Source: CALXOD01 sp964402715
GTDB taxonomy: Bacteria; Verrucomicrobiota; Lentisphaeria; Victivallales; Victivallaceae
Direction of reading: 5' to 3'
Length of the DNA: 64,000 nucleotides
Assembly (NCBI GenBank): GCA_964402715.1
Contig: CAYODJ010000002.1
Coordinates: 1 to 64,000, forward strand
In this document: in pieces, positions 15,854 through 25,727 of the stretch
How the letters are laid out: each line of letters begins with the position of its first letter
Position numbering within the stretch: the first letter of the stretch is position 1
Translations under genes and position numbers: made by a program
The notes under the pieces: generated by a model
Database searches by the model: none
The model's input: only the letters and a program-made list of their open reading frames with translations
What the model was told of the DNA's origin: nothing

Positions 15854-16333
15854 TCAGGGGTTGAACACTGCGTCCGGTTTCATTTTCTGCGGCATGACCG
15901 CGATGAACGACGCCAGTCCGGCGCGCTCGGCCATCGCCATGACCTGCGCCACGGTTTCGAACGGGATTCTGCTGTCGGCCCGGATGACGACGGTGGCGGC
16001 CTTGGACATGCCGCTGACCTCCGCGAGTTTCTCCTTGAGCATCTCCCATGAAACCTGCTGGTCGTTGAAATATATCAGACTCTCGTTCTCGGACCATGCG
16101 ACGGAAATGATGAATTTTTCGATGTCGGCGACTGTGGACGCGTTCACCTGGGGCAGATCCACCTTGATTCCCGAGACGCGGACGAACGAGCTGGAGATCA
16201 TGAAGAAAATCAGCGCGAGGAACAGCACGTCCACCAGAGGAGTGAGATCGGGCCTTCCCGCCACCGGGCGCAGGCGGGTCCGGTAGCGGCGGAGGCCGAT
16301 GCGCTTGCCGCTGTTATTCGTTGACGTCATCAT
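15854..16333 (-). CDS. tolR: ExbD/TolR family biopolymer transport protein
   Basis: 159 residues, one membrane helix near the N-terminus containing the proton-path Asp in RPDLTPLVDVLFLALIFF, then a periplasmic ExbD domain ending with AGLASFIAVMPQ. Works with TolQ/ExbB as a proton-driven stator unit powering TonB- or Tol-type outer-membrane processes. The start overlaps the tolQ end by 20 bases, so the two are coupled. ExbD versus TolR cannot be decided from the sequence. Confidence 0.9.
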   Translation of the reverse strand: MMTSTNNSGKRIGLRRYRTRLRPVAGRPDLTPLVDVLFLALIFFMISSSFVRVSGIKVDLPQVNASTVADIEKFIISVAWSENESLIYFNDQQVSWEMLKEKLAEVSGMSKAATVVIRADSRIPFETVAQVMAMAERAGLASFIAVMPQKMKPDAVFNP

Positions 16334-16973
16334 CGGCGATGCCCTGTTCCTGCTGTCTCCGGCGGCGTTCGAAGAATGAAATCACCTCCGACGTCGCTCT
16401 TTCCATGTCCAGAGTGATGGAGTTGACGCGCGACACCAGATAATTGTACGCCACGTAGCAGGGGATCGCCACCGCCAGACCGGCGGCGGTCGTGATCAGC
16501 GCCATGTTGATGGATCCCGAAAGCTGCGCCGCCGACAGATACACGCTGCTGGTGTCGTGTATCGTCTGAAAAGTCTGCATCATCCCCAGCACCGTCCCCA
16601 GCAGCCCCAGCAGCGGCGAGGTGAATCCGATGGTGCCGAGCGCCCCTATGTGACGCTCCAGCTTGGGAAGCTCCTCCAGGTACGCGTCGTCCACCGCCTG
16701 CCGGATGTCCTCGTCGCCGCGCTCCCATGCCAGGATGGCCGCCCCGAGCACTCTCGCGGCCGGTCCGGGAGTGGTGTCGCAGAGGCTGATGGCCTCCACG
16801 TAGCCGTCGCGCTTGAGAACGTTGATGAGTCCCTTGACCAGTTCGTGCACGTTGATTTCCTCGCGGTGGAACTGGAAAGTCTTGGTCAGGAACACGAATA
16901 CCGCGATCAGGCTGAACACCGCGATCAGCCACATCACCGGACCGCCGTCCATCACTAGGTTATAGAAGAGCAT
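16314..16973 (-). CDS. tolQ: MotA/TolQ/ExbB proton channel family protein
   Basis: 219 residues. First helix at about 12-32 (MWLIAVFSLIAVFVFLTKTF), a cytosolic loop, then two helices in the conserved part: LGTIGFTSPLLGLLGTVLGM and ALITTAAGLAVAIPCYVAYN, the Thr-rich proton path of ExbB/TolQ. It follows the TPR protein by 39 bases and overlaps tolR, giving the order TPR-tolQ-tolR-anchor-zinc ribbon. Confidence 0.92.
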   Translation of the reverse strand: MLFYNLVMDGGPVMWLIAVFSLIAVFVFLTKTFQFHREEINVHELVKGLINVLKRDGYVEAISLCDTTPGPAARVLGAAILAWERGDEDIRQAVDDAYLEELPKLERHIGALGTIGFTSPLLGLLGTVLGMMQTFQTIHDTSSVYLSAAQLSGSINMALITTAAGLAVAIPCYVAYNYLVSRVNSITLDMERATSEVISFFERRRRQQEQGIADDDVNE

Positions 16974-17012
16974 GGTGTGTTTCCCTTTCGAACAGCTCGT
17001 TGTGTCGGTCGT

Positions 17013-19547
17013 TCAAATCTTATATCTGGAGCGGATGCTTTCGGCCATCTTGTCGAAATCGTCTCCCGTGCGCAGATCCAGCTGCCCCGCGGTTCTCAGT
17101 ATCCGGAGCGCCTCCCGCGCGGAGGCCGGCGACGCCTTCTGCAGGTGCAGCAGAGCCGCCGCGTAGACGGCCTTGCCGACCCAGACCGCGTCGAAGTAGC
17201 GGTTGTTCTTGCGGGCCTCCACCGCGCGGTAGAGCAGTTCCCCGTAGGCGGCCAGCGCCTCATGCGCGTCTCCGGAGAACTCGCGGCTGCGGCCGAGCTT
17301 GTAGAGACAGGAGTAGACCGTCTCCTGATCGTTCTTCAGGGCGAGCTGCCGGTACCGCTCGGCAGCGCTCCTGAACAGCTTGAGGTCATGCGTTTCGGCC
17401 GCGCGGCTGAATTCGCAGTCGGCGATCCGTTCCGAGCAGACATCGGCGAACCGCCCGCCCGGGCGGAGTTTCGCCGCCCGGTCGTAGAGTTCCATCGCGT
17501 ACTGATAATCCCCGCGGTCGGAATGCAGATTGGCCGACAGGAGGGCGGCGTCGGCGGCCGTCGCCGAGGAGACATACTTTTCCAGGATCATCTTCAGAAT
17601 GTCGATGGCTTTGCCCGTGTGAGACTGTCTGGCGTATATCCGCGCCTGATCGAAATAGCATTGCGCCAGCTGATCCGGATGGGAGTCCTTCACAAGATCC
17701 GCGATTTTCCCCAGCACGCCCAGCGCGTCCTGTAGGCGGTTCTCGCCGGACAGGAAGTCGGCCTGCAGGAACAGCGCGGAGACGGTGTATTCCGAGGAGG
17801 GGTAATCCCCGGTCAGCTGCGACGAGGTCTGACGCATCATGGCGTCGTCGCGGGCGACGAACGCCGCCTGCATCGCCTTGAACAGCGCGTTGGCGGCGAG
17901 GCGGTGCCGCGGGAAACGTCCGGCGAAACCGGCGTAGCGTCCGGCGGCGATCTTCGGCTGATGCAGCTTTTCCGCGAGCAGAGCCGCGTCGAAAGCCGCC
18001 TGCGGAGCGTACTCCGACTCGGGATGATCCGCGGAGAATTTCACGTAGGCTTCGGCCGCGTCGGCGGCCTTCCCCGTTTTGTCGAGCAGAAAGGCGTGAA
18101 AATATTCCGCGTCGGCGGTCAGCTCCGGATCCCCCGTCTTCCGAAGTCTCTCGACTACGGGCGAGGCCGACGCGTAATCCCCGGTTTTGAGCAGCGACTG
18201 CAGCTGCCAGAAAACGGCTTTCCCCTGCAGCGGGGCGGACTCCCCCGCCGCCGTCGCGAACGACTCGGCCGCGCGTTTGAAGTCCCCGCGGCGGTAATAG
18301 TGTTCGCCCAGCAGGTAATGACCGTCCTGACGCTGCGAGGCGTTCCCGGCGTTCTTGATCAGATATGTGAGAAAACCGACGGCCTCGGACTCCAGTCCGC
18401 CCTGTTCGGCGGTCAGCGCCGCCTCCCTGGCGGCGGTCAGCCGCGTGCCCGGCGGCAGCTTGTCGTCGGCGGTGATCTTCCCGAAACAGGAGACGGCCTC
18501 GCGGTACCTGCCGGCGACGGCGAAAAGTCTTCCGGCCTGGAGCTCCAGCTTGGCATGATTGGCGTCGCCGGGGTAGAACTGCAGATATTTCAGAATCGTC
18601 TCCGCGGCCGCCGAACCGCGGCCGGCGGCCATCTGGGTGTTGGCGAGGTCGAGCAGCGCCCCCTTGCGGTCGATTTCTCTGGGGGCGGTGCGGAAGGCGA
18701 TCCGGTAGCTGCCGACTGCGGCGTCGATCTGTCCTCCGGCGGCGAACAGCTCGCCGGCGGACCGGCTCAGCCGGTAGCTGAGAAAATCGGGGCTTTCGAA
18801 CGGTTTTCCGGCGACGAACGCGGAGTACTGCGCCTTGAATTCGCTTATTTTCCGCGAGAACAGCAGCTGCATCAGGTTGAGCTTGTCCCTCACCTCCTGC
18901 CGCGCGGGAGTCCGGAACATCCCGGTGTCGGCCAGAAGCTTCTCGCTCTCGGCCAGCTTTCCCGCCGACTGAAGCGCATATATGCGGTAGGTTCTGGCGG
19001 TGAATTCCGTGTCCTGGGACGCGGTCATCTTCTCCAGACGTTCTCCGCTCTCGGCGGCCTCGGCGAACTTCCTTTCGCCGAGCCTGGAGACAATCAGACG
19101 GGTCATGACCTCGTCCATCTGTTCCTTGCTCAGTCCGGCGGAGGCGGTCAGTTCGCTGTAGAGGCGGGACGCCGGCGCGAACTGCTCGCGCGCGAGCATG
19201 ACGTCGGCCCGCAGAATCTGACGTTCGGCGGTGTTGTGATCGGGGTAGCGCAGATCGAACTTGGCCAGCAGCTGTTCCGCCAGATCCGCTTCGCCGGCCC
19301 GCAGGCGGAGTCCGGCCGCGCGCAGCGCCATGTCCCGCCACCGCTCCGGCGGCGCGGAGCTCATCGCGCGCTCGAGCAGATCGGCCGCGCCGCGGAAATC
19401 GGCCGCCTCCGCGGCGTGGCGGCTCAGCTTTTCAAAATCCGGCTGGGGACTGCCGGCGGCGGAGTCGCCGGCGGCGGACAGCACGTGCGCGGCGACGATC
19501 ACGCAGGGGATCAGACGGCGGGCGGCGTGTGTTCGGGACCATTCCAT
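17013..19547 (-). CDS. Large periplasmic tetratricopeptide-repeat protein
   Basis: 844 residues from MEWSRTHAARRLIPCVIV, which begins a signal peptide (cleavage plausible after AAGDSAAG). The rest is helical repeats of TPR/SEL type; consensus-like units are seen throughout, e.g. AEAADFRGAADLLERAMSSA, AGRYREAVSCFGKITADD, RRGDFKRAAESFATAAGE, RGDYQYAMELYDRAAKLRPG. TPR proteins of this kind lie upstream of TolQ/ExbB genes in other envelope operons, where they act as scaffolds like CpoB/YbgF. The ATG sits 32 bases after the recA stop. The in-frame sequence upstream overlaps recA and is not part of the gene. Confidence 0.85.
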   Translation of the reverse strand: MEWSRTHAARRLIPCVIVAAHVLSAAGDSAAGSPQPDFEKLSRHAAEAADFRGAADLLERAMSSAPPERWRDMALRAAGLRLRAGEADLAEQLLAKFDLRYPDHNTAERQILRADVMLAREQFAPASRLYSELTASAGLSKEQMDEVMTRLIVSRLGERKFAEAAESGERLEKMTASQDTEFTARTYRIYALQSAGKLAESEKLLADTGMFRTPARQEVRDKLNLMQLLFSRKISEFKAQYSAFVAGKPFESPDFLSYRLSRSAGELFAAGGQIDAAVGSYRIAFRTAPREIDRKGALLDLANTQMAAGRGSAAAETILKYLQFYPGDANHAKLELQAGRLFAVAGRYREAVSCFGKITADDKLPPGTRLTAAREAALTAEQGGLESEAVGFLTYLIKNAGNASQRQDGHYLLGEHYYRRGDFKRAAESFATAAGESAPLQGKAVFWQLQSLLKTGDYASASPVVERLRKTGDPELTADAEYFHAFLLDKTGKAADAAEAYVKFSADHPESEYAPQAAFDAALLAEKLHQPKIAAGRYAGFAGRFPRHRLAANALFKAMQAAFVARDDAMMRQTSSQLTGDYPSSEYTVSALFLQADFLSGENRLQDALGVLGKIADLVKDSHPDQLAQCYFDQARIYARQSHTGKAIDILKMILEKYVSSATAADAALLSANLHSDRGDYQYAMELYDRAAKLRPGGRFADVCSERIADCEFSRAAETHDLKLFRSAAERYRQLALKNDQETVYSCLYKLGRSREFSGDAHEALAAYGELLYRAVEARKNNRYFDAVWVGKAVYAAALLHLQKASPASAREALRILRTAGQLDLRTGDDFDKMAESIRSRYKI

Positions 19548-19579
19548 GATTGCGGAGTCCGGCGTTTGTTGCTTTTTAC

Positions 19580-20659
<1,080 letters not shown>

Positions 20660-20685
20660 GGTTGGTTCCTCACGTTGAAGACCGC

Positions 20686-23175
20686 TCAGATGTCAAGATC
20701 CTTGACGCCGGCGGCATGCTGTTCGATGTATTCGCGGCGGGGCTCGACGACGTCGCCCATCAGAAGCGTGAACATCCGTTCCGCCTCGACGGCGTCCTCC
20801 ATGGTGACCTTTATCATCTTGCGCGTCTCTGGGTTCATGGTGGTCTCCCACAGCTGTTCGGCGTTCATCTCCCCGAGTCCCTTGTAGCGCTGGATGCGCA
20901 GACCCTGGGTGCCGTTCTCCCTGACCGCGTTGAACAGTCCGTGCAGCGACGACGCGGTCACGGTGCGGCTGTCCGAGCCGGTCACCTTGAAAAGCGGATC
21001 GCCGTCGGTGAAGACCTGCTTCGCCTCCAGGCCGTGCCGCCGCAGGTCGGTCAGCAGGTTCCTGCAGTTTTCCGATTCGAAGATGTTGATGATGTCGAAG
21101 TGTCTGCCTCGCCCTTCCTCGTCCGGCCGTTCGTTGCCGCTCTCGATCTCCGCGATGTCCGACGCTGAGATCCCGAGCCGCTTTTCCGTCTCCGTCAGGA
21201 ACGCGGCCTCCTCCTCGGCGGAATAGACGTAGCGCGCGGTCGTCGAACCGTCCGGCTCCCTGACGTTCACGAGGGCGGACGGAAACGCGCCCGACGGGGA
21301 CACGGCGCCGAAATAGTCCTCGGGATCGATTCCGCAGCGCCGTATGCCGACGGCGGCCTGGGTGGCGCGGCCGTAGAAATCCAGCAGGGCGTTAACCTCC
21401 TCGGGCGGAATCGGACCGCCGTCGGCGCCGCTGACGGTCAGATCCTCGCTGCCGAGCTCGATGAGATACCGGTCCAGCTGCTCCTCCGTGTCGATGTAGC
21501 GCTCCTTCTTGCGGCGGCTGACCTTGAACAGCGGCGGCTTCGCGATGTACACGTACCCGGCGTCGATCAGCGGACGCATCTGCCGGTAGAAGAAGGTCAG
21601 AAGCAGGGTGCGGATGTGCGATCCGTCCACGTCCGCGTCCGTCATGATGACGATGCGGTGATATCTGGCCTTCTCGATGTGGAAGTCCTCGTCGCCGATG
21701 CCGCAGCCGAAAGCGGCGGTCATGGCCTGTATCTCCTTGTTCTCCAGCACCTTGTCCAGGCGGGCCTTCTCCACGTTGAGAAGTTTCCCCCGGATCGGGA
21801 GAATCGCCTGGAAGCTGCTGTCGCGTCCCTGTTTCGCCGAGCCGCCGGCGGAATCCCCCTCGACGATGTAGATTTCGCACAGGGCCGGATCCCTTCCGGA
21901 GCAGTCGGCGAGCTTGCCGGGGAGCGAGAATCCTTCGAGAGCGCCCTTGCGCTGAACCAGATCCCTGGCCTTGCGGGCGGCCTCGCGGGCGCGGGCCGCG
22001 GTCATGGCCTTGAGCACGACGTCCTTGGCGGCGGCGGGATTCTGTTCGAGAAAGGCGCCCAGCTCGTCGTTGATCACCGACTCCACTATTCCTCTGACCT
22101 CGCTGTTGCCGAGCTTGGTCTTGGTCTGGCCTTCGAACTGCGGATCCGGCACCTTGACGCTGATGATGGCGGCCAGGCCCTCGCGCGTGTCGTTGCCGGT
22201 CATGCCCTTGTCGTTCTTCAGCTCGTTCTTGGCGTAGGCGTTGATGGTTCTGGTCAGCGCGGTCTGGAATCCGGTCAGGTGCGTGCCGCCCTCGACGGTG
22301 TTGATGTTGTTGGCGTAGGAGAAAATCGTCTCGGCGAAGCCGTCGTTGTACTGCATCGCCACCTCGACGTCGATGCCGTCGCGTTCGCGGTGGAAATATA
22401 TGACCGGCGTCATGGGCGTCTTGTTGGCGTTGAGATGGCTGACGAACTCCTGGATGCCTCCGTCGTAGTGGAACGTCTCCCTGCGGATCTGCTCGCCGTC
22501 GGCCGTGCGCTCGTCGGTCAGGGTGATGGTGATGCCCCTGTTCAGGAAAGCCAGCTCCCTCAGGCGGTTCGCCAGGGTGTCCCACACGTAGACCGTGTCC
22601 GGGAAGATCGACCCGTCCGGCGCGAACGTCACGCGCGTGCCCCTCTTCTCGGTGTCGCCGATCCTCGTCAGGGGGGCGACGGTCTTACCCCTCTCGAACT
22701 TGATGATGTACGCGGAGCGGTCGCGCCAGACCTCCACCTCCATCCGTTCGCTGAGCGCGTTGACGCACGAGACGCCGACGCCGTGGAGTCCGCCGGAGAC
22801 CTTGTAGGCGTTGTGATCGAATTTGCCTCCGGCGTGCAGGATCGTCAGCACGACCTCCACCGCCGGCTTGCCTTCGCCCTTGTGGATGTCGACCGGTATG
22901 CCGCGGCCGTCGTCGATGACGGTGACGGAGTTGTCGCGGTGGATGAAGACCTGGATTCTGCTGGCGAAACCGGCCAGCGCCTCGTCGATGCTGTTGTCCA
23001 CGACCTCGTAGACGAGGTGATGGAGGCCGCGGACGCCGGTGTCGCCGATGTACATGGACGGACGCTTGCGGACGGCCTCCAGCCCCTCCAGGACGACTAT
23101 CTTGCTGGCGCCGTATTCCGTCGCCGGGGCGGCGTCCCCGGCGTTCAGGTTCGCTTCAGGATTGGATTCGCTCAT
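20686..23175 (-). CDS. gyrB: DNA gyrase subunit B
   Basis: 829 residues. GHKL ATPase domain with VVDNSIDEALAG and DDGRGIPVD; Toprim domain with EGDSAGGSAKQGRDS and DADVDGSHIRTLLL; C-terminal QRYKGLGEMNAEQLWETTM. Between Toprim halves there is an insert of about 160 residues (SRRKKERYIDTEEQ... to ...HGLFNAVREN), similar in position to the one of E. coli GyrB. The start is MSESNPEANLN, consistent with a promoter 70-100 bases upstream; the longer open frame starts before that promoter. Confidence 0.96.
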   Translation of the reverse strand: MSESNPEANLNAGDAAPATEYGASKIVVLEGLEAVRKRPSMYIGDTGVRGLHHLVYEVVDNSIDEALAGFASRIQVFIHRDNSVTVIDDGRGIPVDIHKGEGKPAVEVVLTILHAGGKFDHNAYKVSGGLHGVGVSCVNALSERMEVEVWRDRSAYIIKFERGKTVAPLTRIGDTEKRGTRVTFAPDGSIFPDTVYVWDTLANRLRELAFLNRGITITLTDERTADGEQIRRETFHYDGGIQEFVSHLNANKTPMTPVIYFHRERDGIDVEVAMQYNDGFAETIFSYANNINTVEGGTHLTGFQTALTRTINAYAKNELKNDKGMTGNDTREGLAAIISVKVPDPQFEGQTKTKLGNSEVRGIVESVINDELGAFLEQNPAAAKDVVLKAMTAARAREAARKARDLVQRKGALEGFSLPGKLADCSGRDPALCEIYIVEGDSAGGSAKQGRDSSFQAILPIRGKLLNVEKARLDKVLENKEIQAMTAAFGCGIGDEDFHIEKARYHRIVIMTDADVDGSHIRTLLLTFFYRQMRPLIDAGYVYIAKPPLFKVSRRKKERYIDTEEQLDRYLIELGSEDLTVSGADGGPIPPEEVNALLDFYGRATQAAVGIRRCGIDPEDYFGAVSPSGAFPSALVNVREPDGSTTARYVYSAEEEAAFLTETEKRLGISASDIAEIESGNERPDEEGRGRHFDIINIFESENCRNLLTDLRRHGLEAKQVFTDGDPLFKVTGSDSRTVTASSLHGLFNAVRENGTQGLRIQRYKGLGEMNAEQLWETTMNPETRKMIKVTMEDAVEAERMFTLLMGDVVEPRREYIEQHAAGVKDLDI

Positions 23176-23244
23176 AGATATTTCCCTCTGAAAGAGACGC
23201 GTCCCGCGCACGAACCCCTCCGGGCGCGCGCCGCGCATCGGACT

Positions 23245-23273
23245 ACCATACATCGGAGTGGCCGCGTTTTCAA
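23245..23273 (-). promoter_or_regulatory. Promoter of gyrB
   Basis: On the minus strand TTGAAA (23273-23268) and TATGGT (23250-23245) are 17 bases apart, 70 bases before the gyrB start. It forms a divergent pair with the promoter at 23313. Confidence 0.6.
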
Positions 23274-23312
23274 GGCGGGCGCGCGTTTTTTGCGCCTTCA
23301 CCAGGAGCGGTC

Positions 23313-23341
23313 TTGCAAAAGGCCCCGGTCCGTGCTACGGT
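23313..23341 (+). promoter_or_regulatory. Promoter of the LeuA-family gene
   Basis: TTGCAA (23313-23318), 17-base spacer, TACGGT (23336-23341), about 80 bases before the start codon. Confidence 0.5.
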
Positions 23342-23421
23342 ATGCCCGGGACTGCGGCGTCCGTCCGGGGCGGGGGGGCGCCGGGCGCTGACCTTGTTTC
23401 TATGGAAGACGGATCCGAAAG

Positions 23422-24957
23422 ATGAAAGACAGAAGTCGGCACGGCTGCGACGTTGAGATTCTGGACACGACGCTGAGGGACGGCGAGCAGACTCCGGGAG
23501 TCGCGTTCACGCCTCCGGAGAAGCTGCAGGTGGCGCGTCTGCTGCTCGGCCAGATGAAAATCGACCGCATGGAGGTCGGATCCGCCCGCGTCTCCGCAGG
23601 GGAGCGGGACGCGGTCCGCGCCATCATCGACTGGGCCGAAGGACGCGGCTGCCGCGGCGCGGTGGAGATTCTGGGATTCATCGACGGCGGCAAGTCCGCG
23701 GACTGGATCGCCGACGTCGGCGGCGGAACGATAAATCTTCTGGCCAAGGGTTCCGAGAAGCACTGCAGGGTGCAGCTGCGCAGATCGCCGCGTCAGCATT
23801 TCGACGACGTCGCCCGCGAGGTGCAGTACGCCGTCGGGCGGGGTCTGTCCGTGAACGTGTATCTGGAGGACTGGTCCAACGGCATGCGCGACTCGTTCGC
23901 GTACGTTCACGAGTTCATGACGGTCCTGAGCTCGCTGCCGGTGGAGCGCGTGATGCTGCCGGACACCCTGGGCGTGCTGTCGCCGGACAGGCTGACCTGC
24001 TACCTGGAGTGGCTGTACGCGGCGTTTCCGAACGCCAGGCTGGATTTCCACGGGCACAACGACTACGGTCTGGTGACCGCCAACAGTCTCGCCGCGGTCA
24101 GGGCCGGCGTCAGCGGCGTCCACGCCACCATCAACGGACTCGGCGAGCGCACCGGCAATCAGCCGCTGGCGCAGATCGTGGTGGCGATCAACGACCTGAC
24201 GGCTCGGCGGACCCACGTCGTGGAGAAGCTGCTCGGACGGGCTTCGGATCTTCTGCAGACGCTTTCCGGCAAGAGGTGCGCCTGGAACGCCCCCGTCACG
24301 GGCGGCGACGTCTTCACCCAGACCTGCGGAGTGCACGCGGACGGCGACAAGAAGGGCAACCTGTACGCCAACGCCCTTCTGCCGGAGCGTTTCGGCAGGG
24401 AGCGTCACTACGCGCTCGGCAAGCTGTCCGGGAAGGCGTCGATCGATCAGAATCTGGACATGCTGGGCGTGGAGCTCGAGCCGGAGATCCGCGCCCGCGT
24501 GCTCGACGCGGTGGTGCGGCTGGGCGACAAGAAGAAGCAGGTGTCCTCGGCGGATCTTCCTTTCGTGATCGCCGACGTGCTCAGGCAGCCGGTGAACGGC
24601 AGGCTGCGCATCGCCGACTATCATATCGAGACCCGCAGCGGCAGGCTTCCCCGCGCCGTCATACGCGTCGAGTTCGACGGGAAGGAGATTGGGGAGTCGG
24701 CGACGGGTGACGGCGGCTACGACGCGTTCGTCAAGGCTCTCCGGAGAATACTGCGGAAACTCGGTTTCTCCATGCCGAGACTGATGGACTACGAGGTGCG
24801 CATACCTCCCGGCGGCAAGACCGACGCCCTGGTGGAGGCCACGATCACGTGGAACGTCGGCGGCGGACGGCAGCTGACCACCACCGGCGTGGACAGCGAT
24901 CAGGTGGCGGCGGCGATCATAGCCACCGAAAAGATGCTGAATTCGATCATAAAATGA
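23422..24957 (+). CDS. 2-isopropylmalate synthase / (R)-citramalate synthase family protein
   Basis: 511 residues of the DRE-TIM metallolyase family, condensing acetyl-CoA with a 2-oxo acid in leucine or isoleucine biosynthesis. Seen: the LDTTLRDGEQTPG motif at about 14-26, FHGHNDYGLVTAN with the metal-binding HxH, INGLGERTGNQPLAQ, CGVHADG, and a C-terminal LeuA regulatory domain (about 385-511, DYHIETRSGRLPRAVIRVEF). LeuA and CimA differ in the pocket for the 2-oxo acid and I cannot assign one safely. No other leu or ilv gene is in the window. Its stop overlaps the micro-ORF that follows. Confidence 0.85.
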   Translation: MKDRSRHGCDVEILDTTLRDGEQTPGVAFTPPEKLQVARLLLGQMKIDRMEVGSARVSAGERDAVRAIIDWAEGRGCRGAVEILGFIDGGKSADWIADVGGGTINLLAKGSEKHCRVQLRRSPRQHFDDVAREVQYAVGRGLSVNVYLEDWSNGMRDSFAYVHEFMTVLSSLPVERVMLPDTLGVLSPDRLTCYLEWLYAAFPNARLDFHGHNDYGLVTANSLAAVRAGVSGVHATINGLGERTGNQPLAQIVVAINDLTARRTHVVEKLLGRASDLLQTLSGKRCAWNAPVTGGDVFTQTCGVHADGDKKGNLYANALLPERFGRERHYALGKLSGKASIDQNLDMLGVELEPEIRARVLDAVVRLGDKKKQVSSADLPFVIADVLRQPVNGRLRIADYHIETRSGRLPRAVIRVEFDGKEIGESATGDGGYDAFVKALRRILRKLGFSMPRLMDYEVRIPPGGKTDALVEATITWNVGGGRQLTTTGVDSDQVAAAIIATEKMLNSIIK

Positions 24958-25034
24958 AGAAAGAGACGAAAGCGGCCGCGGCGGTCTTCGTCCTGATTGC
25001 GCTGCTGCTCGCGCTGAGGTTCTGCTCATGCTGA
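24954..25034 (+). CDS. 26-residue single-pass membrane microprotein (putative)
   Basis: ATG overlaps the stop of the LeuA-family gene (ATGA) and its stop overlaps the start of the DUF4230 gene (ATGCTGA). The product MKKETKAAAAVFVLIALLLA... has a charged N-terminus, one hydrophobic helix and a Cys-containing end (LRFCSC). Tight overlaps on both sides and a clean membrane helix suggest a real gene; the lack of a clear ribosome site and tiny size argue for caution. It might also serve only to couple translation between its neighbours. Confidence 0.4.
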   Translation: MKKETKAAAAVFVLIALLLALRFCSC

Positions 25035-25654
25035 ATCCGCCGCTCCGGCTCCGGCGCTGGCTGCGCCGCACCGCGCTGGCGGCCGTTCTCGTCGCTGCGG
25101 CGGCGTGCGTCTCCTCTCCGCTGCGGCGTTTCTGGAGCGCGGCCGATCTGTTTCTGAATCAGGACAGGAAAAGCGCGATCACGCTCGCTCTGCTGCGGAG
25201 CGAGTCCATGAGTTTTCTCGTCACGCGCCGTCTGTGCGCCACGGTGGTGCTGGAGAAGAACGATCACAGCGTCCTCTTCGGGGAACGCAGGGGGCTGCTG
25301 ATCGCGGACGTCGAGCAGTATTACGGATTCGATTTCGGCAAGGTGACCGGCGGCGACATACGCCGCGACGGAGGACGGCTGACGATAAGGCTTCCCGAGC
25401 CGGAATTTCTCGGCGGAGCCGTGGATCTGTCGGGAATGCGCACGTACACATGGCAGAGCGGACTGTCGCTCATCCGCGACAAGTGGAGCGGACGCGATCT
25501 GGAGAGCGAGCTGCGCCGGGAATTCACCGGCGAGGCGAAGAGGTACTTCGCGGACAGGAAGCTGATTCCGTCCCGCGCCGAAATGATTGAAAATCTCAAC
25601 CGTCTGGCCGTTCCGCTGCTTGCGGGGCGGGGGGTGCCGGTGCGTTTCGAGTAG
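25028..25654 (+). CDS. DUF4230 domain membrane-anchored protein
   Basis: 208 residues. An N-terminal arginine-rich segment and one hydrophobic helix (about 16-28, ALAAVLVAAAACV) anchor or export the protein; the rest matches DUF4230, recognisable by LVTRRLCATVVLEKND, LIADVEQYYGFDFGKV and the central LTIRLPEPEFLG. The family has no established function. GAGG lies eight bases before the ATG. It precedes the lipoprotein-release genes by 73 bases and may be transcribed with them. Confidence 0.75.
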   Translation: MLNPPLRLRRWLRRTALAAVLVAAAACVSSPLRRFWSAADLFLNQDRKSAITLALLRSESMSFLVTRRLCATVVLEKNDHSVLFGERRGLLIADVEQYYGFDFGKVTGGDIRRDGGRLTIRLPEPEFLGGAVDLSGMRTYTWQSGLSLIRDKWSGRDLESELRREFTGEAKRYFADRKLIPSRAEMIENLNRLAVPLLAGRGVPVRFE

Positions 25655-25727
25655 CGGCGGGCGACGGCGGGATCGGCGCGGCGCGGTCCGCGATTTCGGG
25701 TTTGATGCGATCGGAGGTCGGAACATT

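Noticed and set aside
21616..23391. 591-codon plus-strand frame over gyrB
   Set aside because: It is the complementary-strand shadow of gyrB; the gyrB strand carries all family motifs.
23335..25071. 578-codon minus-strand frame over the LeuA-family gene
   Set aside because: Shadow frame produced by GC-rich third positions; the plus strand encodes an intact LeuA-family protein.
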